DNA of 64,000 bases, taken from the NCBI GenBank assembly GCA_050916095.1, contig CP050901.1, positions 4,278,001 to 4,342,000 of the forward strand. Direction: 5' to 3'. The notes beneath the pieces are model-generated. The model saw nothing but the letters and a program-made list of their open reading frames with translations, had not been told where the DNA came from and did no database searches. Numbering within the stretch: position 1 is the first letter of the stretch; every line of letters begins with the position of its first letter. This DNA is from JANPCX01 sp050916095 (GTDB lineage: Bacteria > Pseudomonadota > Gammaproteobacteria > Burkholderiales > Burkholderiaceae_C). Below, in pieces: positions 28,360 through 38,912 of this stretch. The translations under genes were made by a program, and so were the position numbers.

Positions 28360-29756
28360 ACCCGCGCCTGCCCCATTCCAATCCAGATGGTGACGAACTC
28401 GTGGACGCCCACCTGCGCACCGCGCTGCGCCACGCACCGGATGCCGACGCTGCGCCACCCGCCGCGTTGAGCGCGGCCATCTTGTCGCAAGCGCGTGCGG
28501 CTGCGTCGATCAAACAAACTTCAACCCAGGCTGAGCCCTTGGCCCCGGTCTGGCAACTCCTGGCCTGGCTGCGCCAAGGTTGGTTGGCTTTGTCGCAGCC
28601 CGCGCTGGCCGCAGGCGTGGCCAGCGTGATGGTGGCCAGTGTGGTGGGCGTGATGTGGTGGGATCGGGTGCCAGAAGATGTCAGCGCACCCAAAGAGTTG
28701 AGCCGCGAGCAGGCCGCGCCAGCAGCGCCGTCCCCCGCGCCGTTGACGACCAAGAACGAAGCCCAGCCCATGACTGCGCCGGCCACCCGCACTGCACCGG
28801 CCGCGCCCGTCGCGGTGGCAGAGCCGAAGGCCGCCGCTGTCGCTGAATCGTCCCAGCCGAGGCTTGACCCAACGCCAGCCGTCGCTCCCAAGGTCGAGGC
28901 CCCCACCAGCGCCACACCGCACACAGCCGAGCAGCGACGCATGACGGCCGATGCCACCCTCAGCAAACAGGGCGTCACCGCCCCTCCACCGGCGCGCAGC
29001 GAAGCGGCCGCGCCTGCAGCGCCCCCAGTGTTGTCGGACACCGCAGCAGCCGCAAAACAAACCGAGGCGCCCGCACCAGTGGCCGCCGCTGCCGCAGCCA
29101 CCCATGCGACCGCCGACACCGCCGCACGCCAACGCGCTGCGCTGTCGCCACCGCCCGCTGTAGCGCTGGCCAAACCAAGCGCACCGGTTTCTACACCCCC
29201 ACCGGCGGCATCACCGGTGGGCGCGGCTGCTCCAGCTCCGGCCAACGCGCCAAGCCCGCATCCCGCTCCAGCTCCAGCTCCCGTCGCGGCGACCGCTGCT
29301 GCCCCCGCCCCTGCGGTGATGACGCAGGAACGAGCCTTGGCGCGGCCTACTGCGCGTTCTTCCAGTGCGGCCTTGGGATCGGCGCTCAACCCCTCCACTC
29401 CATCAGCCGACACCGCACTGGCCAAGCTGCGTCTGGCCCTGCAGCTCGAACCCGGCCTATGGACTTGGCAAAAAAATGCAGCGCCACTGCGCCCCATCGG
29501 GCCCGAGGTTCAGCAATGGCTTGCCGAGGTGGAATCAGCCGCCGCAGGACATTGGGCGGCGACCGCCGACTTGAAACACACCGATCCCGTCGCCACACTG
29601 CTCACCCTGCGCTGGGCACGGGAGGGTCAAACCGCCCACACCTTGGTGCTGCGGCCTGATGGTTTGTTATGGCAAGCAGCGGGATCGGGTGCGGCGGCAT
29701 GGTTTGCACCGCTGGATTCAGCGACAGTCAAACGATTGACAGATGCGATGCCGTGA
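28356..29756 (+). CDS. Ala/Pro-rich membrane protein, probable anti-sigma factor
   Basis: A 466-residue protein with an N-terminal cytosolic segment of ~80 residues (DELVDAHLRTALRHAPDADA), one membrane helix (about residues 84-107, LAAGVASVMVASVVGVMWW), and a long Ala/Pro/Thr-rich extracytoplasmic spacer. A compact C-terminal domain of ~100 residues follows (LRLALQLEPGLWTWQKNAAP). Position and topology fit an anti-sigma factor that holds the upstream ECF sigma, although no zinc HxxxCxxC motif is seen. The repetitive spacer probably varies between strains. Confidence 0.65.
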   Translation: MNPRLPHSNPDGDELVDAHLRTALRHAPDADAAPPAALSAAILSQARAAASIKQTSTQAEPLAPVWQLLAWLRQGWLALSQPALAAGVASVMVASVVGVMWWDRVPEDVSAPKELSREQAAPAAPSPAPLTTKNEAQPMTAPATRTAPAAPVAVAEPKAAAVAESSQPRLDPTPAVAPKVEAPTSATPHTAEQRRMTADATLSKQGVTAPPPARSEAAAPAAPPVLSDTAAAAKQTEAPAPVAAAAAATHATADTAARQRAALSPPPAVALAKPSAPVSTPPPAASPVGAAAPAPANAPSPHPAPAPAPVAATAAAPAPAVMTQERALARPTARSSSAALGSALNPSTPSADTALAKLRLALQLEPGLWTWQKNAAPLRPIGPEVQQWLAEVESAAAGHWAATADLKHTDPVATLLTLRWAREGQTAHTLVLRPDGLLWQAAGSGAAAWFAPLDSATVKRLTDAMP

Positions 29757-29808
29757 GGCGATGGCGAAACTGTCACAAAACCTGTTCGTTCAGAGCGCGA
29801 TTTATCTA

Positions 29809-30379
29809 CTAACCTTTTCCGCAGACTGTTTGAAATCGTTTGTAAATTCGATTCCATTCACGCGACGCATCTGACTCATTCCATTCCATCCGCATGGAAT
29901 AAACAACTGAGGGCAACCCATTTCGACAGCCCGCTACGCACTTCATTGGGGGCAATGCCCTGTCACCTTTTGCGCCGGTGATTTCATCAATGTAAGAGGC
30001 ACCCGCATATGTCGCGCCTGCAAGGGGAAAGTCTTGGTTTGGATGGCAGTGAAACCGAAAAGACTTCGCTGTTTCACTGTAGGTGCAGACACCAAATTTT
30101 TCAACGTGAGCATTCTGCTTCCTGTCTAGAAATGTGCTCATAGAAAAGACCTGGGCACCGTATCTTTGCCCATCTTCCTCTCGCTTCTGACCGGTTGAGT
30201 TCAGCTTGTCCAAAAAACTCTCTTGGCCTTTGCGTATTCCGGAGAATTCACATCGACATCGTTTGAAATCATCCACCTTTGGCATCTATTGAAGTCGAAT
30301 ATTTCTAACGAAGTGGTTTCAGCATTTGTGACCGCCGAATAGAAGAAGATGCAAAGAATCGGAAGTTTTCGTATGGCAT
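29809..30379 (-). pseudogene. Hypothetical exported protein, frameshifted at a homopolymer
   Basis: Two frames on the minus strand join into one protein. Upstream is a signal-peptide-like RKLPILCIFFYSAVTNAET followed by SLEIFDFNRCQRWM and YAKAKRV. Downstream (stop at 29809) is DKLNSTGQKREEDG up to a Cys-rich tail. The frames meet at an A6 run (plus strand 30212-30217). One more base would read K-R-V-F-L-D-K-L-N-S. The likely start ATG 30379 is also one frame off the signal peptide, so two indels separate it from an intact gene. The sequence is lower in GC than its neighbours. No family recognised. Confidence 0.5.
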
Positions 30380-30698
30380 GACGCTCAAATGTGAAATGAA
30401 TGAAGATGAAGGTAGCCTTGACACACTGACAAACCAACGAATAGTCTGCGCCGTCAAAGCGAAGACTTTGTTCCTCTGATTTTTTTCCACGAGGGGTATG
30501 GGTGAGCGATTCCAAGTGGTGGTTTGGCAGGTAAGTCGCACCTGTCATTCGCAGTGTCGGGGTCAACCATGGGCCGCTCCTTTGGCAACCCAGGTGCGGC
30601 GTGCCTTTCTCGATCCCCAAGCGGAATAGGCGTCCACCGTCTGTTATGTCCAATCTGCAACCATCAGCTCAACACACAAGCAGCGTTTTCCCCGCAGC
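30380..30698. other. Intergenic, no gene recognised
   Basis: Sequence of lower GC than the surroundings, upstream of the broken hypothetical gene and downstream of the lipoprotein gene. Open frames here overlap one another on the minus strand, and none resembles a known protein. Confidence 0.4.
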
Positions 30699-31505
30699 TC
30701 ACATCTCAGCCCCGCGCTCATCCACCTCAATGGTCACGCCCCAGGCGCCGGTGTTGTCAAAGATGTTGTCATCGTTGATGCACAGCTCCAAGGGGCCGGT
30801 GCTTCTGACCACGAAGGACTTGCCGATGCCGCCTTGTTCGATCTGGCTGGTGCCGTTGCTGCTGTTGATGCGCAGAACCAGCGAATGCGCTTTAAGGCCT
30901 GGAAAGGGGAAGGTGAAGGGTGGCCCCAGCGCCACTTCGGGCGAGCCATCAATGCCGCGTGGCGGAACAAAACCACCCATGCCCATCTTGGCCTGTCCAT
31001 TGCTGGCATCGCCCACGGTGACCCGACTGCCTTGGCGCAGCGGAGGCACGCCCGCCAACACATTGCATGCGCTTGTCAGCCCGGCGGCGCTCACGCCCAC
31101 GGCCTTGAAGGTGGGCTCCACCGTGACCTCGGTGCTGGTGCGGCCCAGGCAGTCCGACACGGTTTCGGCCGTCACTTTTTTGGGGCCGCCCCAGCCGGTG
31201 TAGGTGTGTCCCACCCCCACCTTGCCTGCCAGGTCGGCTGGGGCCACCTCCTGGGAGGTGCCATCACCAAACAGCACACGAATCCTGCCGCAGACGCCCC
31301 GGCCCGAAACGGTGAAGCCGCTGCTGGGGCGGTTGAGCACGATGCGGTTGAATTCCCTGACTTCTTCCTTCCTGTCTGGCGAGAGCGTGGGGGTGAGCGC
31401 TCGGGTGTTGTGTTGGATGGACTGGATGGCGGGTGTGTTGCATGCTGCCAGCGTGCTGGTCATCAGCAGAGCAGCGATGCATTTGACGGTTGGTCCCTTT
31501 TGCAT
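30699..31505 (-). CDS. Hypothetical lipoprotein
   Basis: A 268-residue protein with a lipoprotein signal (LMTSTLAACNT, Cys about residue 22) and a beta-rich mature part. GRIRVLFGDGTSQEV and GVGHTYTGWGGPKKVTAET read like a PKD/Ig-type fold, and SHSLVLRINSSNGTSQIEQGG like a C-terminal lectin-like strand set. The start ATG 31505 has AGGAAG upstream; the frame extends to 31574 without similarity. No family assigned. Alone on its strand. Confidence 0.65.
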   Translation of the reverse strand: MQKGPTVKCIAALLMTSTLAACNTPAIQSIQHNTRALTPTLSPDRKEEVREFNRIVLNRPSSGFTVSGRGVCGRIRVLFGDGTSQEVAPADLAGKVGVGHTYTGWGGPKKVTAETVSDCLGRTSTEVTVEPTFKAVGVSAAGLTSACNVLAGVPPLRQGSRVTVGDASNGQAKMGMGGFVPPRGIDGSPEVALGPPFTFPFPGLKAHSLVLRINSSNGTSQIEQGGIGKSFVVRSTGPLELCINDDNIFDNTGAWGVTIEVDERGAEM

Positions 31506-31903
31506 GGTTCTTCCTTTCGCCTGATCAAGTGGCAGGGATGTCGGGGCACCGCTGCAAGTGTGATGCTGGTGCATGTTTGCTGTGTGGTTTGACGATCTTA
31601 CTGAAGCACAGCCGTTGAGCCGCGCACCTGGGTGCCGACAAACAAATGGCCCAGGGGACGATGGCGGCCTTGAGGTTAGGCCCCCAAGGTTGAAGGCATG
31701 CTGAATTTACCCATCGGTGTACTCACCCGCCCCCATGCCAATAAAGGATCGCGATGACCTTCTGGTCGCTTCTTTTTTATCGGATGCAATCCACCTCTAG
31801 AAGATCAACGACGAACCATGGGCCACCGAGGCGTCAAACGAGTTGAAAGACAAGGGAGGATCAAGATGGGTAGCCCAATCCATTCGTGGCTGTACCCAAC
31901 CCC
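31506..31903. other. Intergenic, no gene recognised
   Basis: About 400 bases between two minus-strand genes. The only ORF with a good ribosome binding site is a 20-codon frame at 31866-31928 on the plus strand (AGGGAGG before the ATG). It runs into the 3' end of the next gene antisense and is probably chance. Confidence 0.35.
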
Positions 31904-32500
31904 TCAGCCCTCTTTGAGTTCCATGTGATAAGTCGCCCAAGGACAAAGGCTATAGCGCTCGTTGAGCGGCTTGGCCATCAAGTCAGGAAATTTGTCAGCT
32001 TCATAGACAGCCCAAAGCGGACCCAGGCCACCCAGCGCCATGGGGCGGCCGTCCAGATGCGTGGCGAGGATGAAGCGTCGCTGAACAATTTCAGATACAG
32101 GCAGCAGCACCGCATACCCATCAACGGCCCGAAGCAGTGCGGACATCTTGTCGTTGGGCACAGCACCAGTCGCCTTGATGACATCCATTAGCAGCGGTCC
32201 CTTGAGCGTGTGGGCCTTGCCGTCGTACTCCAGCGTGGTGCGGATGGACGTCGCGGGCATGCCCATCAGCGCATTGAAGTCGAAACCGTGCGCCTTGGAA
32301 AAACCCACCTTCTGCTTGACCATCATTTGATCGAGCGCGGGGTCAAGGGGACCTCTGTTGCCTGCGCCAATGAATCCGCTGACCGTCAGCAGCACCGGGC
32401 CTGAGACTGTTCGCGGCGCATGTTGGGCGTGCGCGGAAAACGCCGCAGCCGCCGAGCCGGCAACAACGGCAGTGGTTTTCAGTAGTTCACGTTTGTTCAA
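31904..32500 (-). CDS. Exported molybdopterin-oxidoreductase-like protein
   Basis: A 198-residue protein with a signal peptide (KTTAVVAGSAAAAFSAHAQ) and a small domain resembling the oxidoreductase molybdopterin-binding family (SUOX/YedY fold). Examples are YDGKAHTLKGPLLMDVIKATG and LDGRPMALGGLGPLWAVYEAD. It lacks an obvious Cys ligand for molybdenum, so it may only keep the fold. The start is TTG 32500, because AGGAG lies 7 bases before it and the frame then begins with the signal peptide. ATG 32524 is an alternative. It overlaps the upstream SDR gene by 14 bases. Confidence 0.65.
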   Translation of the reverse strand: MNKRELLKTTAVVAGSAAAAFSAHAQHAPRTVSGPVLLTVSGFIGAGNRGPLDPALDQMMVKQKVGFSKAHGFDFNALMGMPATSIRTTLEYDGKAHTLKGPLLMDVIKATGAVPNDKMSALLRAVDGYAVLLPVSEIVQRRFILATHLDGRPMALGGLGPLWAVYEADKFPDLMAKPLNERYSLCPWATYHMELKEG

Positions 32501-33230
32501 TCGGTTCTCCTGAGTCGGCCGCACCGGCGACGAGCGCTTTCATCGCTGCGTAGGTATAAATTGCACTCACGCCCGGTTCAGTGCGAGCAACCGCCACCAT
32601 GGCCCGTGCAATTTCTGTTGTTCGAATTGGGCGGTACCTGGTAGGTATCAGCGGCGACAGCAGTGACATCGTGGTTGCCAGCGCCCCAGGGGTGTGCTGA
32701 GAACCCATGATCAAAGAAGGCCGAAAGATACTCACCAGGGGCGGGCCGTGACTCAGCACGGCCTGTTCGGCTTCTCCCTTCACCCGAGCGTATCGAGGCA
32801 TCCCTGCCGCCCCTGAACCCGTGGCACTGGCATGGATGTCGGCCCCTATTGCGGACATGAATGCAAGGTGACGAACCCGTCCAGATTCCTTCAGCCCGGC
32901 GGCAAAGGCGGCATTGAGTTCGACATCCACGGCCCGGTGCTGCGCCAGTGACAGTTTTGCCGTGCCGGCGCCCACGCCGAGAACACTGAACCCAACGGCG
33001 GGCGTGTCGCCATCTCGCAAGGCGGCGAGCACGGCTTGCCTCAGTCCCTGCGGCTGCATGTCGGGCACCAATCGCTCCTCCACCATCGTTCCTGCGCTAC
33101 CCTGCGGAAGAACCGAACGACGACCCACGATGACGACGCGGTTGAAATGCGCCGAGTTCAGGATCTCAGCGAGCAGCGCTTGGCCCACTGAGCCAGAGGC
33201 ACCAAGAATGATGGCCGACTTCGCGGACAT
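32487..33230 (-). CDS. NAD(P)-binding atypical short-chain dehydrogenase
   Basis: A 247-residue Rossmann protein. The N-terminal nucleotide motif is IILGASGSVGQALLAE (GxxGxxG), followed by RVVIVGRR and the later FMSAIGAD and FRPSLIMG. This pattern belongs to the HTATIP2/YbjT-like atypical SDRs, which bind NAD(P) but often lack the YxxxK pair. Here the region reads YARVKGEAE, so Tyr and Lys are present (YxxxK). The ATG at 33230 begins directly with the fold. It overlaps the downstream molybdopterin-like gene. Substrate unknown. Confidence 0.75.
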   Translation of the reverse strand: MSAKSAIILGASGSVGQALLAEILNSAHFNRVVIVGRRSVLPQGSAGTMVEERLVPDMQPQGLRQAVLAALRDGDTPAVGFSVLGVGAGTAKLSLAQHRAVDVELNAAFAAGLKESGRVRHLAFMSAIGADIHASATGSGAAGMPRYARVKGEAEQAVLSHGPPLVSIFRPSLIMGSQHTPGALATTMSLLSPLIPTRYRPIRTTEIARAMVAVARTEPGVSAIYTYAAMKALVAGAADSGEPIEQT

Positions 33231-33271
33231 GTTGGCTCGTGCGTCCTGATGCTGCAATGACCGCTTAGAAA

Positions 33272-33451
33272 TCATTCGTCGCCATGTGTGCGCTGCGCCT
33301 GGGATCGACCGGCGTGCTCTCGCAGGTGAACCAAACCCGACGGCTCTGCGTGAAACCAGAACCACTGAGCATCGGTGCCCCCTTTGCGCAGAATGAATTG
33401 CATGAATGTGAGCGTTGTGACAGTTGCAAGAATCAGAAAGGCAAACAACAC
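33272..33451 (-). CDS. Possible small membrane protein
   Basis: A 59-codon frame on the minus strand starting at GTG 33451. It encodes one hydrophobic helix (VLFAFLILATVTTLTFMQFIL) followed by a soluble tail with GGTDAQWFWFHAEPSGL, which reads like real protein. An ATG with MSDALFL just upstream is in another frame, so the true start may be cut off by an indel. It lies 41 bases upstream of the SDR gene, on the same strand. No family named. The rest of 33231-33522 holds nothing I recognise. Confidence 0.35.
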   Translation of the reverse strand: MLFAFLILATVTTLTFMQFILRKGGTDAQWFWFHAEPSGLVHLREHAGRSQAQRTHGDE

Positions 33452-33522
33452 AACAGCGCCGACCTCGCTATAAGAACAACGCGTCTGACATCTTTAGTGT
33501 TAACAGGCCCCAGTCGTCGACG

Positions 33523-33951
33523 TCAGCCTTGCTTTTGCACAGCACAGGACAAGGTTCTTATCTTACTTTCGTCTGAAGCCAACTGCCGCTGATTGAAATC
33601 TTCCACGCTGGCGTATCCCTTGGCCAACCAATAGTCGGGCGTTTGGGGATCAAAAGACAATTCCACAACGGCATAGCGGCATAGAGTGCTTCGCTGCGCC
33701 AACTCAAACGCAATGTGTCTGTTCGGCGTCGTCAACTCGCGCTCCAAAACCTTGTATTTGCTCGGCTTGCAGACGCTGTACGGTGTAGTCCACTGCAGTG
33801 TTCTTTCTTTGACGTACAGCTTGCCCCAACAGCCCCGGCCTTGTCCTTGGAACACGCCAGTGAATGGCCCCTCATTCGCATTGGCGGACGTGAGTAACAA
33901 CAATGCCACCCACGGAACACCCAACCATTGGCCAACCTTCTTTTGAATCAT
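33523..33951 (-). CDS. Hypothetical exported protein
   Basis: A 142-residue protein with a signal peptide ending about residue 26 (WLGVPWVALLLLTSANANE) and a mature part with several Cys residues (GRGCWGKLYVKE, YSVCKPSKYK, RSTLCRYAV, RTLSCAVQ). Even Cys spacing suggests disulfides in the periplasm. It resembles no family I know. The gene is on the same strand as its neighbours but separated by ~155 bases. Confidence 0.6.
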   Translation of the reverse strand: MIQKKVGQWLGVPWVALLLLTSANANEGPFTGVFQGQGRGCWGKLYVKERTLQWTTPYSVCKPSKYKVLERELTTPNRHIAFELAQRSTLCRYAVVELSFDPQTPDYWLAKGYASVEDFNQRQLASDESKIRTLSCAVQKQG

Positions 33952-34106
33952 GGTTTTGCTTTGGGGTTGGCAGGCACTGTGATACCGCGAATGACGGACA
34001 AAGCGTAGTTAAGTTTGGCAACGGTCAAACAATTGGTGGACACGCCGCCGTGAGGTATGGCCTCGAACCCGTCGCACAGGCCATACACCCAAGGCGCTTT
34101 TGGACT

Positions 34107-34871
34107 TCACCTCAATGCCGCAGCAACAAGTGCAGTTCTTTCTTCGCCGTACAGTTGCTTGAAGGCAACCTCTGGCTCTGGGGTAGCGTACAAATCAAGG
34201 AACTTGGGCATGCCCCCAGCATTGATGAGATACCGCACAAGCCTGTAGCTTGAAGCATAGTAGCTTTCGCGAAATGCTTGGTCGTGGAGCAGCTTGGCAG
34301 GCGGCACGGCGGTGGTACCTAGAACCTCCAGCACACCATCGGCTACCGGGGGAAACGTCGTGTACCCCTCGCGATTGGGCCCGACTCCGGCACCGGGATG
34401 CAGTTGAAGCGCAAGAAAATCGGCAAGCCCCTCTCTCAGCGTGTGGCTGTGATAACGCCACGTGAGTAAGTGCGCGAGCTCATGTGCATAAGTGGCGTTA
34501 CGACCGGATAGCGCCATTTGGGCGACCATGGGATTCAGGAAGAGTACCGCTCTTGGGTTGTTCTGATGCTCATAGCCACCCAAGACATGGGACACACGTG
34601 TGTCGGCAGAGACGTACACACGAGCCCGTTCTCCGAGGCTTGCAGCGTCCCAAGTGCGACCCAATGCAGCTTCCATCCGAGTTATTGCACTATCGGCCAA
34701 CTTGGCAAGTTCCGGCGATACGGTAGTTCGGTGTTCGTAAAGATCCACCCGACCAACGGAGGCCACAAGACGTGCAGCCTGCATGATCTGGGCATCGGTG
34801 TTTTGTGCCATCGGCTGCGCCTGGAGCCAGACGGGAAAAAGGGCGAGAAGGAGCGCGCGTACAAGAAGCAT
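34107..34871 (-). CDS. Exported HExxH metallopeptidase-like protein
   Basis: A 254-residue protein with a signal peptide (LLVRALLLALFPVWLQAQ) and a gluzincin-type zinc motif: HELAHLLTWRYHSHTLREGL. In this HExxH the Glu of REGLADF lies at the spacing expected for the third ligand (peptidase MA-like). VYVSADTRVSHVLGG precedes it. The substrate and cellular role are unknown. It is one of three extracytoplasmic zinc peptidase-like genes in the window (with the M48 and zincin genes). Confidence 0.7.
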   Translation of the reverse strand: MLLVRALLLALFPVWLQAQPMAQNTDAQIMQAARLVASVGRVDLYEHRTTVSPELAKLADSAITRMEAALGRTWDAASLGERARVYVSADTRVSHVLGGYEHQNNPRAVLFLNPMVAQMALSGRNATYAHELAHLLTWRYHSHTLREGLADFLALQLHPGAGVGPNREGYTTFPPVADGVLEVLGTTAVPPAKLLHDQAFRESYYASSYRLVRYLINAGGMPKFLDLYATPEPEVAFKQLYGEERTALVAAALR

Positions 34872-35026
34872 GGGTAGTTCCGATGACGTCTAGCGTGAGA
34901 TGAATACGGATGAGGATAGTTGCAGCATTCGAACAAATCAACGCCCGATCCTTGCCCGCCGAGGCCAAGCCGTTTTCTCACCGGTTGTTTCCTTACACGA
35001 CAGGACGCCGGTTGGGCTTCAACTGG

Positions 35027-35046
35027 ATTCCCGCCTTCGCGGGAAT
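35027..35046. other. Short perfect hairpin in intergenic DNA
   Basis: ATTCCCGC-CTTC-GCGGGAAT, an 8-bp stem with a 4-base loop, between the peptidase gene and uvrA. The same motif, often followed by TGA, is a common short intergenic repeat of proteobacteria. No T-run follows, so terminator function is doubtful. The rest of 34872-35157 holds no gene I recognise. Confidence 0.5.
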
Positions 35047-35157
35047 GAGGTACTGATTGGAGGTGGCGGTGCAAAGCATCCATTCGAATAGCCACCGCGC
35101 AGGAGTCGATCTTGAGCCCCGCCACTATCATGTTCGGTTTCGCCTTTCGCGCCACCC

Positions 35158-38160
<3,003 letters not shown>

Positions 38161-38226
38161 TCGGCTGCGGCAAGCGAACTTTGCCGCCGGTGGATAGACT
38201 GCGCTCCACTTCAACTGGAGTCCTCT

Positions 38227-38829
38227 ATGCCGCTGACCATCGACTACTACTTCGCCCCCCAATCTCCCTATGCCTACCTCGGCCATGCGCGGTTTGTGCA
38301 GATGGCTCAAGCGGCGCAGGCCAAGGTGAATGTATTGCCGGTGGATCTGGGCGGTGTGTTTCCGGTATCGGGCGGTTTGCCGCTGGCCAAACGCGCGCCG
38401 CAGCGTCAGGCTTACCGTTTGCTGGAGTTGCGCCGGTTCAGCCAGTGGTTGAAGCTGCCACTGAACCCGCAGCCGAAGTTCTTTCCTGTCAGTGGTGATG
38501 ACTCAGCCAAGCTGATCATTGCGGTGGCCATGAAGGATGGCACTGAGGCGGCACTGACACTGGCGGGGGCTGTGCACGCGGCCTGTTGGGCCCAAGAACG
38601 CCACATTGCGGATGAGGCCACTCTGGCCGCCATCCTCCAAGAGCAAGGCCTCAGCCCGGCACGTTTGGAGGACTCTCATTCACAGGCCGTCCACGAGCAT
38701 TACCAAAAAAACACCGAGCAGGCGATTGCGGCGGGTGTATTTGGCGTGCCCAGTTACGTCATCGATGGCGAAGTTTTCTGGGGCCAAGACCGGTTGGACT
38801 TTGTGCAGCGTCGTTTGATGGCAGGCTGA
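38227..38829 (+). CDS. 2-hydroxychromene-2-carboxylate isomerase / DsbA-family thioredoxin-fold protein
   Basis: A 200-residue protein of the DsbA-like isomerase group (NahD/HCCA). It begins with TIDYYFAPQSPYAYLG, typical of the family's first strand with an APQSP in place of CPxC. VFGVPSYVIDGEVFWGQDRLD near the C-terminus carries the cis-Pro. These enzymes work on aromatic breakdown intermediates with glutathione, but no aromatic pathway gene is adjacent, so the substrate is uncertain. GGAG lies 7 bases upstream of the ATG. Confidence 0.85.
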   Translation: MPLTIDYYFAPQSPYAYLGHARFVQMAQAAQAKVNVLPVDLGGVFPVSGGLPLAKRAPQRQAYRLLELRRFSQWLKLPLNPQPKFFPVSGDDSAKLIIAVAMKDGTEAALTLAGAVHAACWAQERHIADEATLAAILQEQGLSPARLEDSHSQAVHEHYQKNTEQAIAAGVFGVPSYVIDGEVFWGQDRLDFVQRRLMAG

Positions 38830-38912
38830 CACCCTGAGCAAGCCACAGAGTCCTTCATGTTCAGGGCATGACATGGGCCTTGCCAAGGGTCGCTTACGCC
38901 ACAATCTGGGGC

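Noticed and set aside
31866..31928. A 20-codon plus-strand ORF with a perfect AGGGAGG
   Set aside because: It ends antisense inside the molybdopterin-like gene, has no protein-like features, and a good ribosome binding site alone is not enough.
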